Positions 35,690 through 44,748 are shown, counted from the first letter of the stretch. The stretch is 64,000 bases of DNA from Streptomyces sp. NBC_00425 (GCF_036030735.1 NZ_CP107928.1:372001-436000); one strand, 5' to 3'. Program-made: numbers and translations. Notes: generated by a model from the sequence alone, not told the origin.

Positions 35690-36085
35690 AAGGCCCCGCA
35701 CCCGTGATGAAGGTGCCCGGGTACAGGTGGGTGTCGTGACGGGTGAGGATGCGGGCAGGCGGGCATCGTCCGTGCCGACCTGGCCGTCGAAGACGGTGTG
35801 GCGGGCAGGTTCGGCGAGCCCGGCTTCGGCCTCCGCGCCGGCCGGGCCCGTCAGGGCCGGCCGGTCTTGGTCGGCGCCCAGGTTGGTGAGGAACCGGTTG
35901 CGGGTGAAGGCTTCTTCGGTCTCGACTTCGTCACGGAAGCCGGAGTCGCTGGCGCCGACGTAGCCCTCGAACATCTGGATGCGCTGGTGGCGGTATTGCA
36001 GGGCGCCGGCGATGGTGCCGCCGGGGCGGCGGGCGATGAACCAGGCCAGGGGGCGGCCGAACTGCCGGGTTGTGAGGCGTGGCGG
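35690..36085 (-). pseudogene. Tyrosine-recombinase-like integrase fragment, frameshifted
   Basis: The minus strand from about 36080 encodes RQFGRPLAWFIARRPGGTIA, then QYRHQRIQMFEGYVGASDSG and FRDEVETEEAFTRNRFL, which I recognise as the C-terminal part of a Streptomyces integrase-like family with a box-II-type RxxR..AW segment and YRH motif. Near 35755 the frame shifts to TRHDTHLYPGTFITG. No N-terminal half exists. The fragment is dead and may mark a former integrated element. Confidence 0.5.
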
Positions 36086-36139
36086 GCGCCCCCCGGGTCT
36101 CGGGGATCACGTCCGAGCGCCCGCGGGCGACGCAGTAAG

Positions 36140-36635
36140 TGCGACCAGACGGCACCGTCGCCTTCGGCGGGAACCGCACACAGCCGGCGGTGGGCGACGG
36201 GACCGGGCCGGATCACGCTGCTGGACGGCACACTGAAGCGCAAGGCCGACGGGCCGAGCGCAATGCCTTCCCGGCCCGGCTCGGCGACACCCCGCAGGCC
36301 GTCGGCGCGCTCGCCCTCAACCCCGACGGCCGCACGCTCGCCGTGGGCGGCAGCTCGGGCACGCTCCAGCTGCGGAACCCCCCGGCAGCCGCTGAGCGGG
36401 CCGCGGCCGACGGCGGGCGGGGACAGCGCCTCGGCAGCGTTGGGCGCGGACAGCAGCACGGTGTACGCGGCCGGGATCCATTACCTCTCCACCGGTACGT
36501 CGTCGGTCCGGACCAGGTGGCCGCGCGGGTCTGCGATTGGATACACGGCAGCGGTGAGCTGACGCCGAGTCAGCGGAGGACGCACGTACCGGACGCACGT
36601 ACAGGAAGGTGCACGCGACTGAGGCACGTTTGACT
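36140..36635 (+). pseudogene. C-terminal remnant of a WD40-repeat protein
   Basis: The plus strand carries VGALALNPDGRTLAVGGSSG, a WD40 blade, then in another frame ASAALGADSSTVYAAGIH, and back to a C-terminal tail resembling ELTPSQRRTHVPDA. These are consecutive pieces of the C-terminal beta-propeller end typical of Streptomyces WD40 proteins, broken by at least two frameshifts and lacking the N-terminal part. Confidence 0.5.
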
Positions 36636-36816
36636 GATGCCCTGATCAGAGGGGCTGTTGATCATTCCCCTCGGATGTCGGCCTCGATCGGGCCGTGACC
36701 CGGGACAACCCCCTCCGCTCGCGTCACAATCCTCCGCGCCTTTGCGGAACCTTTGCCCAGGGGTGGACGTTGATCAAATGAGCGTGCATGACCCGACGAA
36801 TACCGAGGTGACGTCA

Positions 36817-37416
36817 ATGGCATTGTTCGACCGGCTCAAGGACCAGGCCAAGCAGCTGCAGCAACAGGTCCAGGGCGGCGGCCACGGCGCGGCGGGAGGC
36901 CAGAGCGGTCACGGCAGCCACGGGAGCCACGGTGCCGCGGCGGCCGGCGGTTCGCACGGCAGCTCGCGGGGCGGTTCGAAAGGCCAGCTGGTGGGCCTGC
37001 TGAAGACACAGCTCGGCTCCCTGAAGGCGGAGCTGAAGAGCGGTGCGTACCGGGACGCCAGCATGGCGATGTGCGCCCTGGTCGCGGCGGCGGACGGGCA
37101 TGTGGACACCGCCGAGCGCCAGCAGATGGAGTCGATGATCCTCAGCAACGACGTGCTGCAGAATTTCCCGCCGGACCAGCTGCGCCAGCGCTTCAACCGG
37201 CATGTGGACCAGCTCACCCGCGACTTCCCGCAGGGCAGGGCCGAGGCCCTGCAGGAGATCGCCAAGGCCGCGAAGAAACCCACCGAGGCCCGCGCGGTCG
37301 TCCAGACCGGCATCGTCATCGCCGGCGCCGACGGCCACTTCTCCCAGGCGGAACAGGCGATCCTCCGGGAGGCCTGCGGTGTGCTGGGCGTGTCGCCGGC
37401 GGAGTTCCAGCTCTGA
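36817..37416 (+). CDS. TerB-family tellurite-resistance-like protein with His/Gly/Ser-rich linker
   Basis: 199 residues. The ATG at 36817 has GAGGTG 6 nt upstream. A short N-terminal amphipathic helix (MALFDRLKDQAKQLQQQ) is followed by a low-complexity linker (about 20-56) containing five histidines in GH/SH repeats, then the all-helical TerB domain (about 58-199) with acidic metal-binding patches AAADGHVDTAE and AGADGHFSQAE. TerB proteins bind divalent metal and act in stress responses with TerD-type partners. No other ter genes are adjacent. Confidence 0.85.
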   Translation: MALFDRLKDQAKQLQQQVQGGGHGAAGGQSGHGSHGSHGAAAAGGSHGSSRGGSKGQLVGLLKTQLGSLKAELKSGAYRDASMAMCALVAAADGHVDTAERQQMESMILSNDVLQNFPPDQLRQRFNRHVDQLTRDFPQGRAEALQEIAKAAKKPTEARAVVQTGIVIAGADGHFSQAEQAILREACGVLGVSPAEFQL

Positions 37417-37859
37417 CCACGGCCCGACGGCTGTAGCCGTAGCCCAGCCATAGCCAGACCGCCGGCAGAGCCCCGGAGTTCTCCGGACTCGTCCCGGGTT
37501 CGGTCATGGGATGCCGTGGATGATGCGGATGCTTCCGGGTCGGTTTGAGCGCGTCGACCACTGGCCGTGTTGGTCCGGCCAGCGAGCCATACGACGCCTC
37601 GGACGACGTCGCGCAGGGCCCTCAACACCACCGGAGTGTTGTGCCGCCGGGCCTGGGCCGCATCCTCGTCGCCGAAGGTGCGTCCTTGGTCCAGCGGGGG
37701 CTGTAGTGGCGGCGGAGTTTTGACGCGTCGATGACGGAGCGGAGTTCAGGGCAGCTGGGGCCCGGTCCACCACACCCTCAGCTGTCGGCTCTCCGCTCCG
37801 CCTGAGCCCTCGTCGGCGCGCAGACCGGGAGCGTCCGGGGCACGCAGCTCAGCGCGCAA
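37417..37859. other. Gap with no assignable gene
   Basis: About 440 bp after the TerB gene. Short frames on both strands show no recognisable motif. The sequence downstream carries a MerR fragment, so this is probably eroded DNA from the same deletion-prone segment. Confidence 0.35.
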
Positions 37860-38083
37860 CCAGACCTGCCCAACACGCTCACATGTGTCACGGTCACGTG
37901 CTTCCGCGATGCCGGCCTCGGCATCGCGGACCTGCGGGGGTTCATCGCCATTCTGCGCGCTGAGCATTCTCCGCAGCACAGGGTCGCCTTCCTTCTCGAG
38001 CGCCGTGCCGCCCTGCAGCAACGGGTGGCGGCTCTCTGCCGGGCCATGGAAGTTCTCGACGAGAAGATCGCCTACTACAGCTG
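37860..38083 (+). pseudogene. MerR-family regulator, C-terminal fragment
   Basis: In one plus-strand frame the sequence reads CFRDAGLGIADLRGFIAILR, then FLLERRAALQQRVAALCRAM and EVLDEKIAYYS before TGA at 38081-38083. This is the dimerisation helix and effector region of a MerR-type regulator. The DNA-binding winged helix is missing upstream, so the gene is 5'-truncated. Confidence 0.6.
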
Positions 38084-38177
38084 AGCTCCACCGGGCTGCC
38101 GACGGCAGTGTTGTACCAGGGAGAAACCGGGGTCTGCCGACGTGCGCAGCTCCAGCCGGCCTTTTGGAGCGACGTCC

Positions 38178-38294
38178 ATGAGCAACGAGGCGACCCTGAA
38201 TCGACAGCTCGTCAAACAGTTGGTCGACGGTGGATGCCTGCGCCACCGCCTGGCGCATGCCGCGTACAAGGAGCGCTCAACAACCTCACGTTGA
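38178..38294 (+). pseudogene. Short frame, possibly the first codons of a lost gene
   Basis: An ATG at 38178 preceded by GGAG opens a 38-codon frame (MSNEATLNRQLVKQLVDGG) that ends in TGA at 38294. The opening resembles the start of protein-L-isoaspartate methyltransferases, but the match is weak and the rest is missing. Confidence 0.2.
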
Positions 38295-38413
38295 CGACGT
38301 GGTGAAGAACGCAAACGGCCTTCACCACGTCGGCGATCCGGTTGGTGCAGGTATCGGTGTGGTGCACAATCGCTGCGCGCCATTCGATCAGAGGTGAATC
38401 ATGATGCAGTTGG

Positions 38414-39360
38414 TCAGTTGGTCCGGACGAGAGCGGCTGTGAGAACGGCGGCCCCGAATGCTCCCGGACAAGGTGCGAGGATCAGGGCTGCGGGTGCAGG
38501 GTCCCGGTCCGGCGGCAGGACATGCGAAGGCACCACCAGGCCTCCCAGGAGCGCCAGTTGTGCGATCGGGTCGGCAAAGTAGTTCATGTGCGACATGACC
38601 TGACCAGAAGTCAGCATGGGTGCGGATGGTCCACAGCACCGCCGCGACGAGCAGCGTCGTCAGGCGTGAGTCGAGCTGCCGACAAGGCCGGGCACGAGGC
38701 CCGCCCTGCCCCGTACCTAACAGAGTTGCCAGAAGGCACACCAGCCCTGCGGCCGCCGCAGCCATCCGGTCGTACAGAAGCGTGGAGACGAAATCCGCTT
38801 GCGCCTGGTCGTACCGACTCACCCAGCGGCCCGCGAGCGCGCCAACCGCGGCGGCCGGCGCCACCCCCAGACGACAGGCCGAGCTGCCAAGTCGCTTTCG
38901 TGGCGCCTCCCATGCCGGGCGCGGGCAGCCCGGGCGCTGCGCAGGCTACAGCGCAGTACGAGCAGTCCGAGGGGCACACCGCGATCGCGTCGGTGACGCT
39001 GTGCGGGAAGTGGATGCCGGGGAAAGTGAGCCAGGCCCAGTCGGCGAGCGACTACGTACCCGTACGGAGGAGGCACGAGAGTTCGTAAGCGGTCCGCAGT
39101 GTTAACGCGAAGAGCGCCACGTTGACCACATGGCGGTGACGAACAGGCAGTGCGGTCCCGAAGCTGAGGGCGGCGGACCATAGCCGCCAGGGCTGGTACA
39201 GCCCATAGCGGGCTGACTGAGCGGGAGTAAATCCAGCGGTTCGGCCAGTGAGCTTCGTCCGGACAACCCAGGGCCAGACGACGCGAGATCGGGACGCGGT
39301 GGCGGCGACTCGCGCCGCACGCCAGGCCCTGCTCGCCCCGGCCCACCTGCGGTGCCGCAT
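38414..39360 (-). pseudogene. Broken membrane protein downstream of the ArsR gene
   Basis: An ATG at 39360 overlaps the ArsR stop (TGATG) and opens a frame encoding VVWPWVVRTKLTGRTAGFTP and LPVRHRHVVNVALFALTLRT before a stop at 39052. Hydrophobic, protein-like sequence then continues in other minus-strand frames (SRYDQAQADFVSTLLYDRMA; MSHMNYFADPIAQLALLGGL) down to about 38414. The pieces look like one multi-spanning membrane protein split by several frameshifts. No family is recognised. Confidence 0.4.
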
Positions 39361-40457
39361 CAGTTGGCCCCTGAGCGCTTGAGTCGGCCCGGCTGAGCGT
39401 CGTGGTTGGTCCCTCCATGTTCGCTCACAGCCTGTGAGTGCTGGGTTTGCGTGGCCGCAGCGGATGGAGGTGAGCCCGACTCTGCAGCCTTCATCACTGT
39501 CTGGCCCGCTTGGGTGCGTGCGTACAGGACCTGCCTGCCTGCGCGGTGGGCGCTGACCAGTCCGGCGTTCCGCAGGGCGGTGAGGTGCTGGGAGGTGCCG
39601 CCGGGGGTCAGGCCGGTGCGGCGGGCGAGTTCGGTGGTGGATGCGGGGGCGGTCAGCTCGGTCAGGATCATCGCGCGGGAGCGGCCCAGCACCCCCGCCA
39701 GGGCGTTGGGGACGGTCGCGGGCCGAGTGTGCCAAAGCGTGCCGACGGCGCGGGGTGGATAGCGCAGGGAGGGTTGCCACGGTTCGTTGAGCACGGAGAA
39801 GACGCGTGGCCAGACGAAGGCGGAGGGCACCAGCAGCAGGCCCCGGCCGTCGAGCCGACGCGCTCCGCGCACGGTGCGGTGTTCCAGGTGCAGGGTGCCT
39901 CGAGCCCAGTGGACCTGCGGGTCGAGGTCGGTGAACAGGTGCTGCGCGCCGCCGGCGACCAGGCGGCCGGCGCGGTAGCGGATGTCGCCCTCCAGCAGGG
40001 TGAGGATGCGCGACCAGTACGGGGCCAGCGCCAGCTCCCAGTACGCCTCGATCGTCTCTGTCAGCCGCGCGAGCTCGGCGGCCGGATTGCCGCGCAGAGC
40101 CGCCATCCGCGCTTCCGGCACCTCGGCCGTGGTGTGCAGAAGCGCCGGCGGCATGGCCCGCACCGTGGCCAGTTCAATGTCCAGCGACGGCAGCGGCGTC
40201 GTGGGCGGCGGGCAGATGAACGCCGGGATGCGGCCGGCCCAGGGCAAGCGCTCGGGCATCGGGACGAGGTCGAACAGCGGGCTCAGGTCGAGGCCGGCCG
40301 CCGCCAGCCGCGGGCGTACCTGGTCTGCCCAGGTGCGGTGCAGGCCGTGTGAGTCCGCACCCTTGAGTACCCGGACGCTTGCCACCACCTCCCACAGTGG
40401 GGAGATCGCGAAACGGGTGCGGGCCACGTCCTCCATGGCGAATTCGATCTCGATCAT
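39360..40457 (-). CDS. ArsR-family regulator with DUF5937-type N-terminal domain
   Basis: 365 residues, the usual length for this Streptomyces group. The N-terminal two-thirds is a DUF5937-like region beginning MIEIEFAMEDVARTRFAISP and LWEVVASVRVL. The C-terminal winged helix (about 255-330) has TTELARRTGLTPGGTSQHLT, then ALRNAGLVSAHRAGRQVLYA. It is divergent from an MFS exporter with only about 20-56 bp between starts, a common arrangement in which the regulator represses the exporter and itself. There is almost no room for a leader, so the transcript is probably leaderless. Confidence 0.85.
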   Translation of the reverse strand: MIEIEFAMEDVARTRFAISPLWEVVASVRVLKGADSHGLHRTWADQVRPRLAAAGLDLSPLFDLVPMPERLPWAGRIPAFICPPPTTPLPSLDIELATVRAMPPALLHTTAEVPEARMAALRGNPAAELARLTETIEAYWELALAPYWSRILTLLEGDIRYRAGRLVAGGAQHLFTDLDPQVHWARGTLHLEHRTVRGARRLDGRGLLLVPSAFVWPRVFSVLNEPWQPSLRYPPRAVGTLWHTRPATVPNALAGVLGRSRAMILTELTAPASTTELARRTGLTPGGTSQHLTALRNAGLVSAHRAGRQVLYARTQAGQTVMKAAESGSPPSAAATQTQHSQAVSEHGGTNHDAQPGRLKRSGAN

Positions 40458-40473
40458 TTAGCTCAGCGTAAAT
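40456..40473. promoter_or_regulatory. Putative ArsR operator between divergent genes
   Basis: ATTTAGCTCAGCGTAAAT has 5-bp ATTTA/TAAAT arms around 8 nt and overlaps the ArsR start codon. A minus-strand TACGCT (40470-40465) could be the -10 of a leaderless ArsR transcript, so occupancy would block both directions. Confidence 0.45.
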
Positions 40474-40513
40474 CTCTATGGGGAGCCGCGCAGCGTCCCT
40501 CACCGTACGCCTC

Positions 40514-41797
40514 ATGAACGAAGTCCCAGATTCCCCGTGGCGCATGGGCGCCTTCCGCACGCTCTTTGCCGCAAGCGCCCTCAGTCACCTCGGAAGCAAC
40601 ATCGGTTATGTGGCGATACCGCTGCTCGCCGTGACCACGCTCGACGCCGGCCCCGGCCAGGCCGGTGCGCTGGCTGCGCTGTCCACGGCCGCCTTCCTGC
40701 TCATTGGGCTGCCCGCGGGCGCGTGGGTGGACCGCTTGCCCGGGCGCCGCCTGCTGGTGGCCGCCGACGCCGCTCGTGCGGTGTTGCTCGCCTCGATTCC
40801 GTTCGCCTGGTGGCTGGGCGTGCTCTCGCTGCCGCAGCTGTACGCAGTGGTGCTGCTGACCGGCTGTGCCACCGTGTTCTTCGACGTCGGCTCGCAGAGC
40901 GTCCTGCCCGAACTGGTCGGCCGCGAGCGCCTGGTGCCGGCGAACGCCGCCATCGTCAGCCTGATGGCCGGCGCCAACATCGCCGGCCGCGGCACCGGCG
41001 GCTTCATGGTCCAACTCCTCACGGCTCCCCTGGCGATTCTCGGCGGCGCCCTCGCCTACCTCGCCTCCGCCTGCGGCCTCACCGGTATCGCCCGCCACCC
41101 CGCTCGCACGGAGCCCTCGACCGCCAGGCGACGGCTACGGGCCGAGATCATGGAAGGGCTGCGCCACGTCCTCGGCACCCGCGAGCTGCGGCCCCTGGCG
41201 CTCACCGCGGCCCTCACCAACCTCGGCGCACAGATGATCAACGCCATGCTGCCGGTGCTGTTCACTCGTGAACTGCACCTGCCCGCCGGGGCACTCGGCC
41301 TGTACTGGGCAGCCGGCGGCCTGGGCATCCTGCTCGGTGCCCGCCTTGCCCACCCTCTTGCCGCCCGCCTGGGCCACGGCCGCACCCTGGCCCTGGCCGG
41401 GCTGTGGTTCGCACCCGCCGCGCCGGCCATTGCACTGGTCGACGCCGGTCCGTTGCTGTGGGTGGCCGGCGCCGGGTGGCTGGCCGCCATGACCAAGACG
41501 GGCATCGACAACGTCCTCGGCGTCACCTTGCGCCAGCACCTGACCCCGGACCCGCTGCTCGGCCGTATGAACGCCACCTTCCGCTTCCTGCTCACCGGGG
41601 CCCTGGCCATCGGCTCCGCTCTGGGCGGCCTCATCGGTGAGGCCGCGAACGTACGCATCGTCGTGTGGGCAGGCGCGGTGTGCCTGGCCGGCGCCTTCCT
41701 CCCGGTCTTCTACTCCCCCATCCGTGCACTCCGAGAGCTGCCGGCAACTCCGGCGCCGCCCCACCGGGCATCAGCGACGTCCGCCACCGAAGCGTGA
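40514..41797 (+). CDS. MFS transporter, probable drug exporter
   Basis: 427 residues with about 12 predicted transmembrane helices. The N-terminal half has LPAGAWVDRLPGRRLLVAAD, the conserved loop 2-3 motif (GxxxDRxxRR-like) of MFS exporters. The ATG at 40514 is used; an in-frame ATG at 40478 would leave only 20 bp to the divergent ArsR start and would imply a leaderless message. Function as an efflux pump under ArsR control is inferred from family and position. Confidence 0.85.
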   Translation: MNEVPDSPWRMGAFRTLFAASALSHLGSNIGYVAIPLLAVTTLDAGPGQAGALAALSTAAFLLIGLPAGAWVDRLPGRRLLVAADAARAVLLASIPFAWWLGVLSLPQLYAVVLLTGCATVFFDVGSQSVLPELVGRERLVPANAAIVSLMAGANIAGRGTGGFMVQLLTAPLAILGGALAYLASACGLTGIARHPARTEPSTARRRLRAEIMEGLRHVLGTRELRPLALTAALTNLGAQMINAMLPVLFTRELHLPAGALGLYWAAGGLGILLGARLAHPLAARLGHGRTLALAGLWFAPAAPAIALVDAGPLLWVAGAGWLAAMTKTGIDNVLGVTLRQHLTPDPLLGRMNATFRFLLTGALAIGSALGGLIGEAANVRIVVWAGAVCLAGAFLPVFYSPIRALRELPATPAPPHRASATSATEA

Positions 41798-41954
41798 ACC
41801 AGGCGCCGCCGGCGCGCCCATTTCGTGGGCCGACCACCTTGTTCAACCGGGCCGGGACAAGCACTCAGGGGCTTCCCAATGGATAAGTCAAGCCGTGTGT
41901 GGGCCGTCATAAACCCCGTTGAGACCGTTCGTGATCTCTCCTAGGTTGGCCCGC

Positions 41955-42809
41955 GTGACGATCGAGGTGCCCTACCAGCCGCTTCCGATTCACCAGTCAG
42001 ATGTGCGCTACGCCCGTGGCCCCGACTCCGGCGTGCAGCCCGGCGTGCCCTCCGGCGTGACGATTGAGTTCGACTGGAACGACAGCGCGATCTACCCGGG
42101 AACGTCACGGAAGTTCTGGGTCCATCTGCCCGCGCAGTACGACCCCGCCGAGCCGGCGTCGCTGATGGTGTTCCAGGACGGATGGTGGTACCTGGACCCT
42201 GAGGGGGAGGTCCGCGGTGCGATCGTCCTGGACAACCTCATGCACCGGGGTGACATCCCGGTCACCATCGGCGTGTTCGTCGACCCGGGTGTCTTCCCCG
42301 ACGCCGAGAACCCGAAGAACCGCAATATCGAGTACGACGCCTACGACGATCGATACGTCAGCTTTCTCCTGACAGAGATCATCCCTGAGGTCACGAAGCA
42401 CTACTCGATTGCCGAGGACCCCGACCGGTGGGGCATCTGTGGTGGCAGTAGCGGCGGGAACTGCGCCTTTACCGCGGCGTGGCTGCGCCCGGACAAATTC
42501 CGCCGGGTGATCGGGTACTTGTCCAGCTTCACGCAGATGCCGGGCGGCAACCCATACCCTGAACTCATCCCCCGCGTCCCTCGCAAGCCGCTGCGCATCT
42601 TCATGCAAGCGGGCCATCGTGACCTGCGCTGGAACGCGCCCGAGGCAAACTGGCTCGCCAACAACCTGCGCGTCGCGGCCGCGCTCGCAGAAGCCGGCTA
42701 CGACTTCCGCCTTGTCCTGGGCGATGGCGGCCACAGCCCCAACCACGGCGGGGTCCTGCTGCCCGATGCCCTGCGCTGGTTGTGGCGGTCGGACGATCAC
42801 CCGGACTAA
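41955..42809 (+). CDS. Alpha/beta-hydrolase esterase (enterochelin-esterase/esterase-D family)
   Basis: 284 residues, cytoplasmic, no signal peptide. The serine nucleophile lies in GGSSGGNCAFTAAW. Other family features are RKFWVHLPAQYDP, MVFQDGWWY and the C-terminal histidine in GDGGHSPNHGG. The family hydrolyses ester bonds in siderophores, formyl-glutathione or acyl esters; the substrate here is unknown. The start is uncertain: GTG 41955 is used, a TTG at 41919 is in frame. The downstream end touches the IS110 remnant by 4 nt. Confidence 0.8.
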   Translation: MTIEVPYQPLPIHQSDVRYARGPDSGVQPGVPSGVTIEFDWNDSAIYPGTSRKFWVHLPAQYDPAEPASLMVFQDGWWYLDPEGEVRGAIVLDNLMHRGDIPVTIGVFVDPGVFPDAENPKNRNIEYDAYDDRYVSFLLTEIIPEVTKHYSIAEDPDRWGICGGSSGGNCAFTAAWLRPDKFRRVIGYLSSFTQMPGGNPYPELIPRVPRKPLRIFMQAGHRDLRWNAPEANWLANNLRVAAALAEAGYDFRLVLGDGGHSPNHGGVLLPDALRWLWRSDDHPD

Positions 42810-43261
42810 CCGGTGGGCTGAGGCGCAGCGACTTCGTACAGGCGGCCGTCCCGGATCAGGGCCCACAAGACGTTGACTCTGCGTCTGGCGAGGGAGATTA
42901 CGGCCTGGGAGTGGCGTTTGCCCTCGGCGCGCTTGCGGTCGTAATACGTCCGGGAGTTGGGGTCGTAGCGCACACTCATCAAGGCGGACATGTAAAAGAC
43001 GCGCTGGAGACCCCGGTGGCAGTGGCGGGGCCGGTACAGGTTGCCGTTCCTCTTCCCGGAATCGTGCGGTGCCGGAGCCAGGCCGGCGAAGGCGGCGAGT
43101 CGGTCTGGGCTGGCGAAGGCCGCGAGGTCGTTGCCGATCGCGGCGAGGAACTCGGCACCCAGCAGCGGGCCGATGCCGGGCATGCTGGCCACGATCTCGG
43201 CGAGCTCTTGATGATTGTCGAGTGGATGTTCACCGTCCCACACAGCAAGGTCATAGCTCAC
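42806..43261 (-). pseudogene. IS110-family transposase C-terminus fused to the start of an unrelated gene
   Basis: From a GTG at 43261 the first ~13 codons read VSYDLAVWDGEHP, the characteristic opening of a common actinobacterial protein of unknown function. At about 43220 this switches in frame to LDNHQELAEIVASMPGIGPL and DRLAAFAGLAPAPHDSGKRN, followed by RPRHCHRGLQRVFYMSALMS, the Transposase_20 half of an IS110-type enzyme. The N-terminal DEDD half is absent. The end of another gene (LVAIERHLRRFG) overlaps the GTG upstream, so the insertion hit an operon. Confidence 0.75.
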
Positions 43262-43571
43262 AGCCGAATCGTCGCAGGTGACGTTCGATCGCAACCAGCA
43301 GGTCCTGTCGCCCAGCGAGGCGAACCGACGAAATGCGGCTCGTGGGTGACGGAATGCACAGGCAGGTCAGTCAGCCGGACGGTCGCCGCGTGTTCGACGG
43401 CGCTCGCGCGGGCAGCCGTCTGGATCTCGCCCCGCCTGGACGACGATGGCGACTGAAGAGGCAAGCAAGCTCACGTGAGCTGTTGCCGCTGCGATGCCCG
43501 ATGAGTAATGCCGCCATGCCGGGTCTACAGCACAGTTGAACGAGTCTGGATCGAACCCACAGGAGGCCGTA

Positions 43572-44144
43572 GTGTCCGCATCAGTGCTCGACATGTCGAT
43601 GTCAGTCGACGGATATATCGCCGATCCAAACGATTTTCTGGGCGGCGACGATGGCGAACGACTGCACAAGTGGGCCGGCCCGCAGGACGAGTCCGGCCCG
43701 CCGTCCGGGCCGGCCGCGCACTTCCAGGACGAATGGAACACAGCCGGTGCGGTGCTCGCGGGACGACGCACTGCCGAGCTCATGGATCACTGGGGCGGTG
43801 ATCACGGTGGTCTCCCGATCTTCGTGCCCAGTCACCGCCCGCCCGGCCCCGCCGCCCGTTGGGGCTATCCGTTGGTGACCTACGTGACCGACGGGATCGA
43901 AAGCGCGATGGCACAGGCCAAGGCCGCCGCCGGGGACAAGGACGTGCAGGTGCGTGGCGCGTACACGGCGCAACGGGCGCTTGAGGCCGGGGTGCTGGAT
44001 GAGGTGCAGATCCATCAGATCCCGGTGCTGCTCGGTGATGGCCGTCGCCTGTTCGACGTCCTGCCGTCGCGGATCGAGTTGGAGATCATCCGGGTGATCG
44101 ACACGCCGGAGGCCACTCACATCCGCTACCGCGTCCTTCGCTGA
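43572..44144 (+). CDS. RibD C-terminal/dihydrofolate-reductase-like protein
   Basis: 190 residues. The GTG at 43572 has AGGAGG 5 nt upstream. It opens with the family pattern SVLDMSMSVDGYIADPNDFL, followed by AVLAGRRTAELMDHWGG and the C-terminal IHQIPVLLGDGRRLFD block, typical of stand-alone RibD_C/DHFR-like reductases that bind NADPH. Physiological substrate unknown; these proteins are common and usually solitary in Streptomyces. Confidence 0.85.
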   Translation: MSASVLDMSMSVDGYIADPNDFLGGDDGERLHKWAGPQDESGPPSGPAAHFQDEWNTAGAVLAGRRTAELMDHWGGDHGGLPIFVPSHRPPGPAARWGYPLVTYVTDGIESAMAQAKAAAGDKDVQVRGAYTAQRALEAGVLDEVQIHQIPVLLGDGRRLFDVLPSRIELEIIRVIDTPEATHIRYRVLR

Positions 44145-44201
44145 GCCGGTCGACCAGCACCTTCTTGGTTGTGGTGGGCCGAGGTACGTTGTCGCACCGG
44201 G

Positions 44202-44483
44202 TCACGGGCAAGTCCTCAGCAGGGAGAGGATCACCGTCGAGAGGGCGAGCACGTGCTCCACCCGATGGTGGAGCGTCCCGCTGCCCCGGGCCGGCATGAG
44301 CACACCCGGTTCGATCGTCAGGTCGGCCAGTTCCTCGCCGAGCTCCCTGAGCCCGCGCCGCGGCGGCATGTCGCCGTAGCGCATGTCGTGCCACCGGCTG
44401 AAGACCCGACTCGGCATGTTGTCGAGGGCCTGCTCGATGCGCTCTTCCGCGACGGCGTGACGTGTGACCTGGTTGATCGTCAT
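44202..44483 (-). CDS. Small hypothetical protein
   Basis: 93 residues from ATG 44483 (MTINQVTRHAVAEERIEQAL); an earlier ATG at 44492 is possible. Helical and soluble, with RVFSRWHDMRYGDMPPRRGL in the middle. Coding bias favours this strand over the overlapping plus-strand frame. I recognise no family. It is divergent from the molybdenum-hydroxylase operon. Confidence 0.45.
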   Translation of the reverse strand: MTINQVTRHAVAEERIEQALDNMPSRVFSRWHDMRYGDMPPRRGLRELGEELADLTIEPGVLMPARGSGTLHHRVEHVLALSTVILSLLRTCP

Positions 44484-44680
44484 GCCGGCCATCACTGGCA
44501 GTGACCACCGACAGCGCAGCCCCCTCGTCAACGGGCGGCTCGTCGGTCAGCTGCTGGTGTCGCGGACGCACTCGAGCTGGATGCGGGCGGCCGACCCGCC
44601 CCCGTTCCCGGATTGCCTCGCTCCGGGACGTGTCACGGACCCCACTTTGGATACGCGGTCCCCGCAGCACCACAAACCGC

Positions 44681-44735
44681 CCCGGACCGCCCCGCACGGC
44701 CCCGCACGGCCCCGGACCGCCCCGGACCGCCCCGG
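44681..44735. repeat. Five-unit 10-bp GC-rich tandem repeat upstream of the Mo-hydroxylase operon
   Basis: Units of CCCGGACCGC and CCCGCACGGC alternate (A-B-B-A-A) from 44681 to 44730 and end in a partial unit leading into the ribosome site GGAAGGG. The array lies in the probable 5' untranslated region. It could be a binding array, an RNA structure or simple slippage. Confidence 0.85.
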
Positions 44736-44748
44736 AAGGGACCAGAAC

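Noticed and set aside
44169..44504. A 111-codon plus-strand frame opposite the small hypothetical gene
   Set aside because: The minus-strand frame has better protein-like composition; the plus frame is rich in His/Arg/Pro as expected for antisense.
44681..44735. CRISPR-like array upstream of the Mo-hydroxylase operon
   Set aside because: Units are only 10 bp, abutting, with no spacers and no cas genes.
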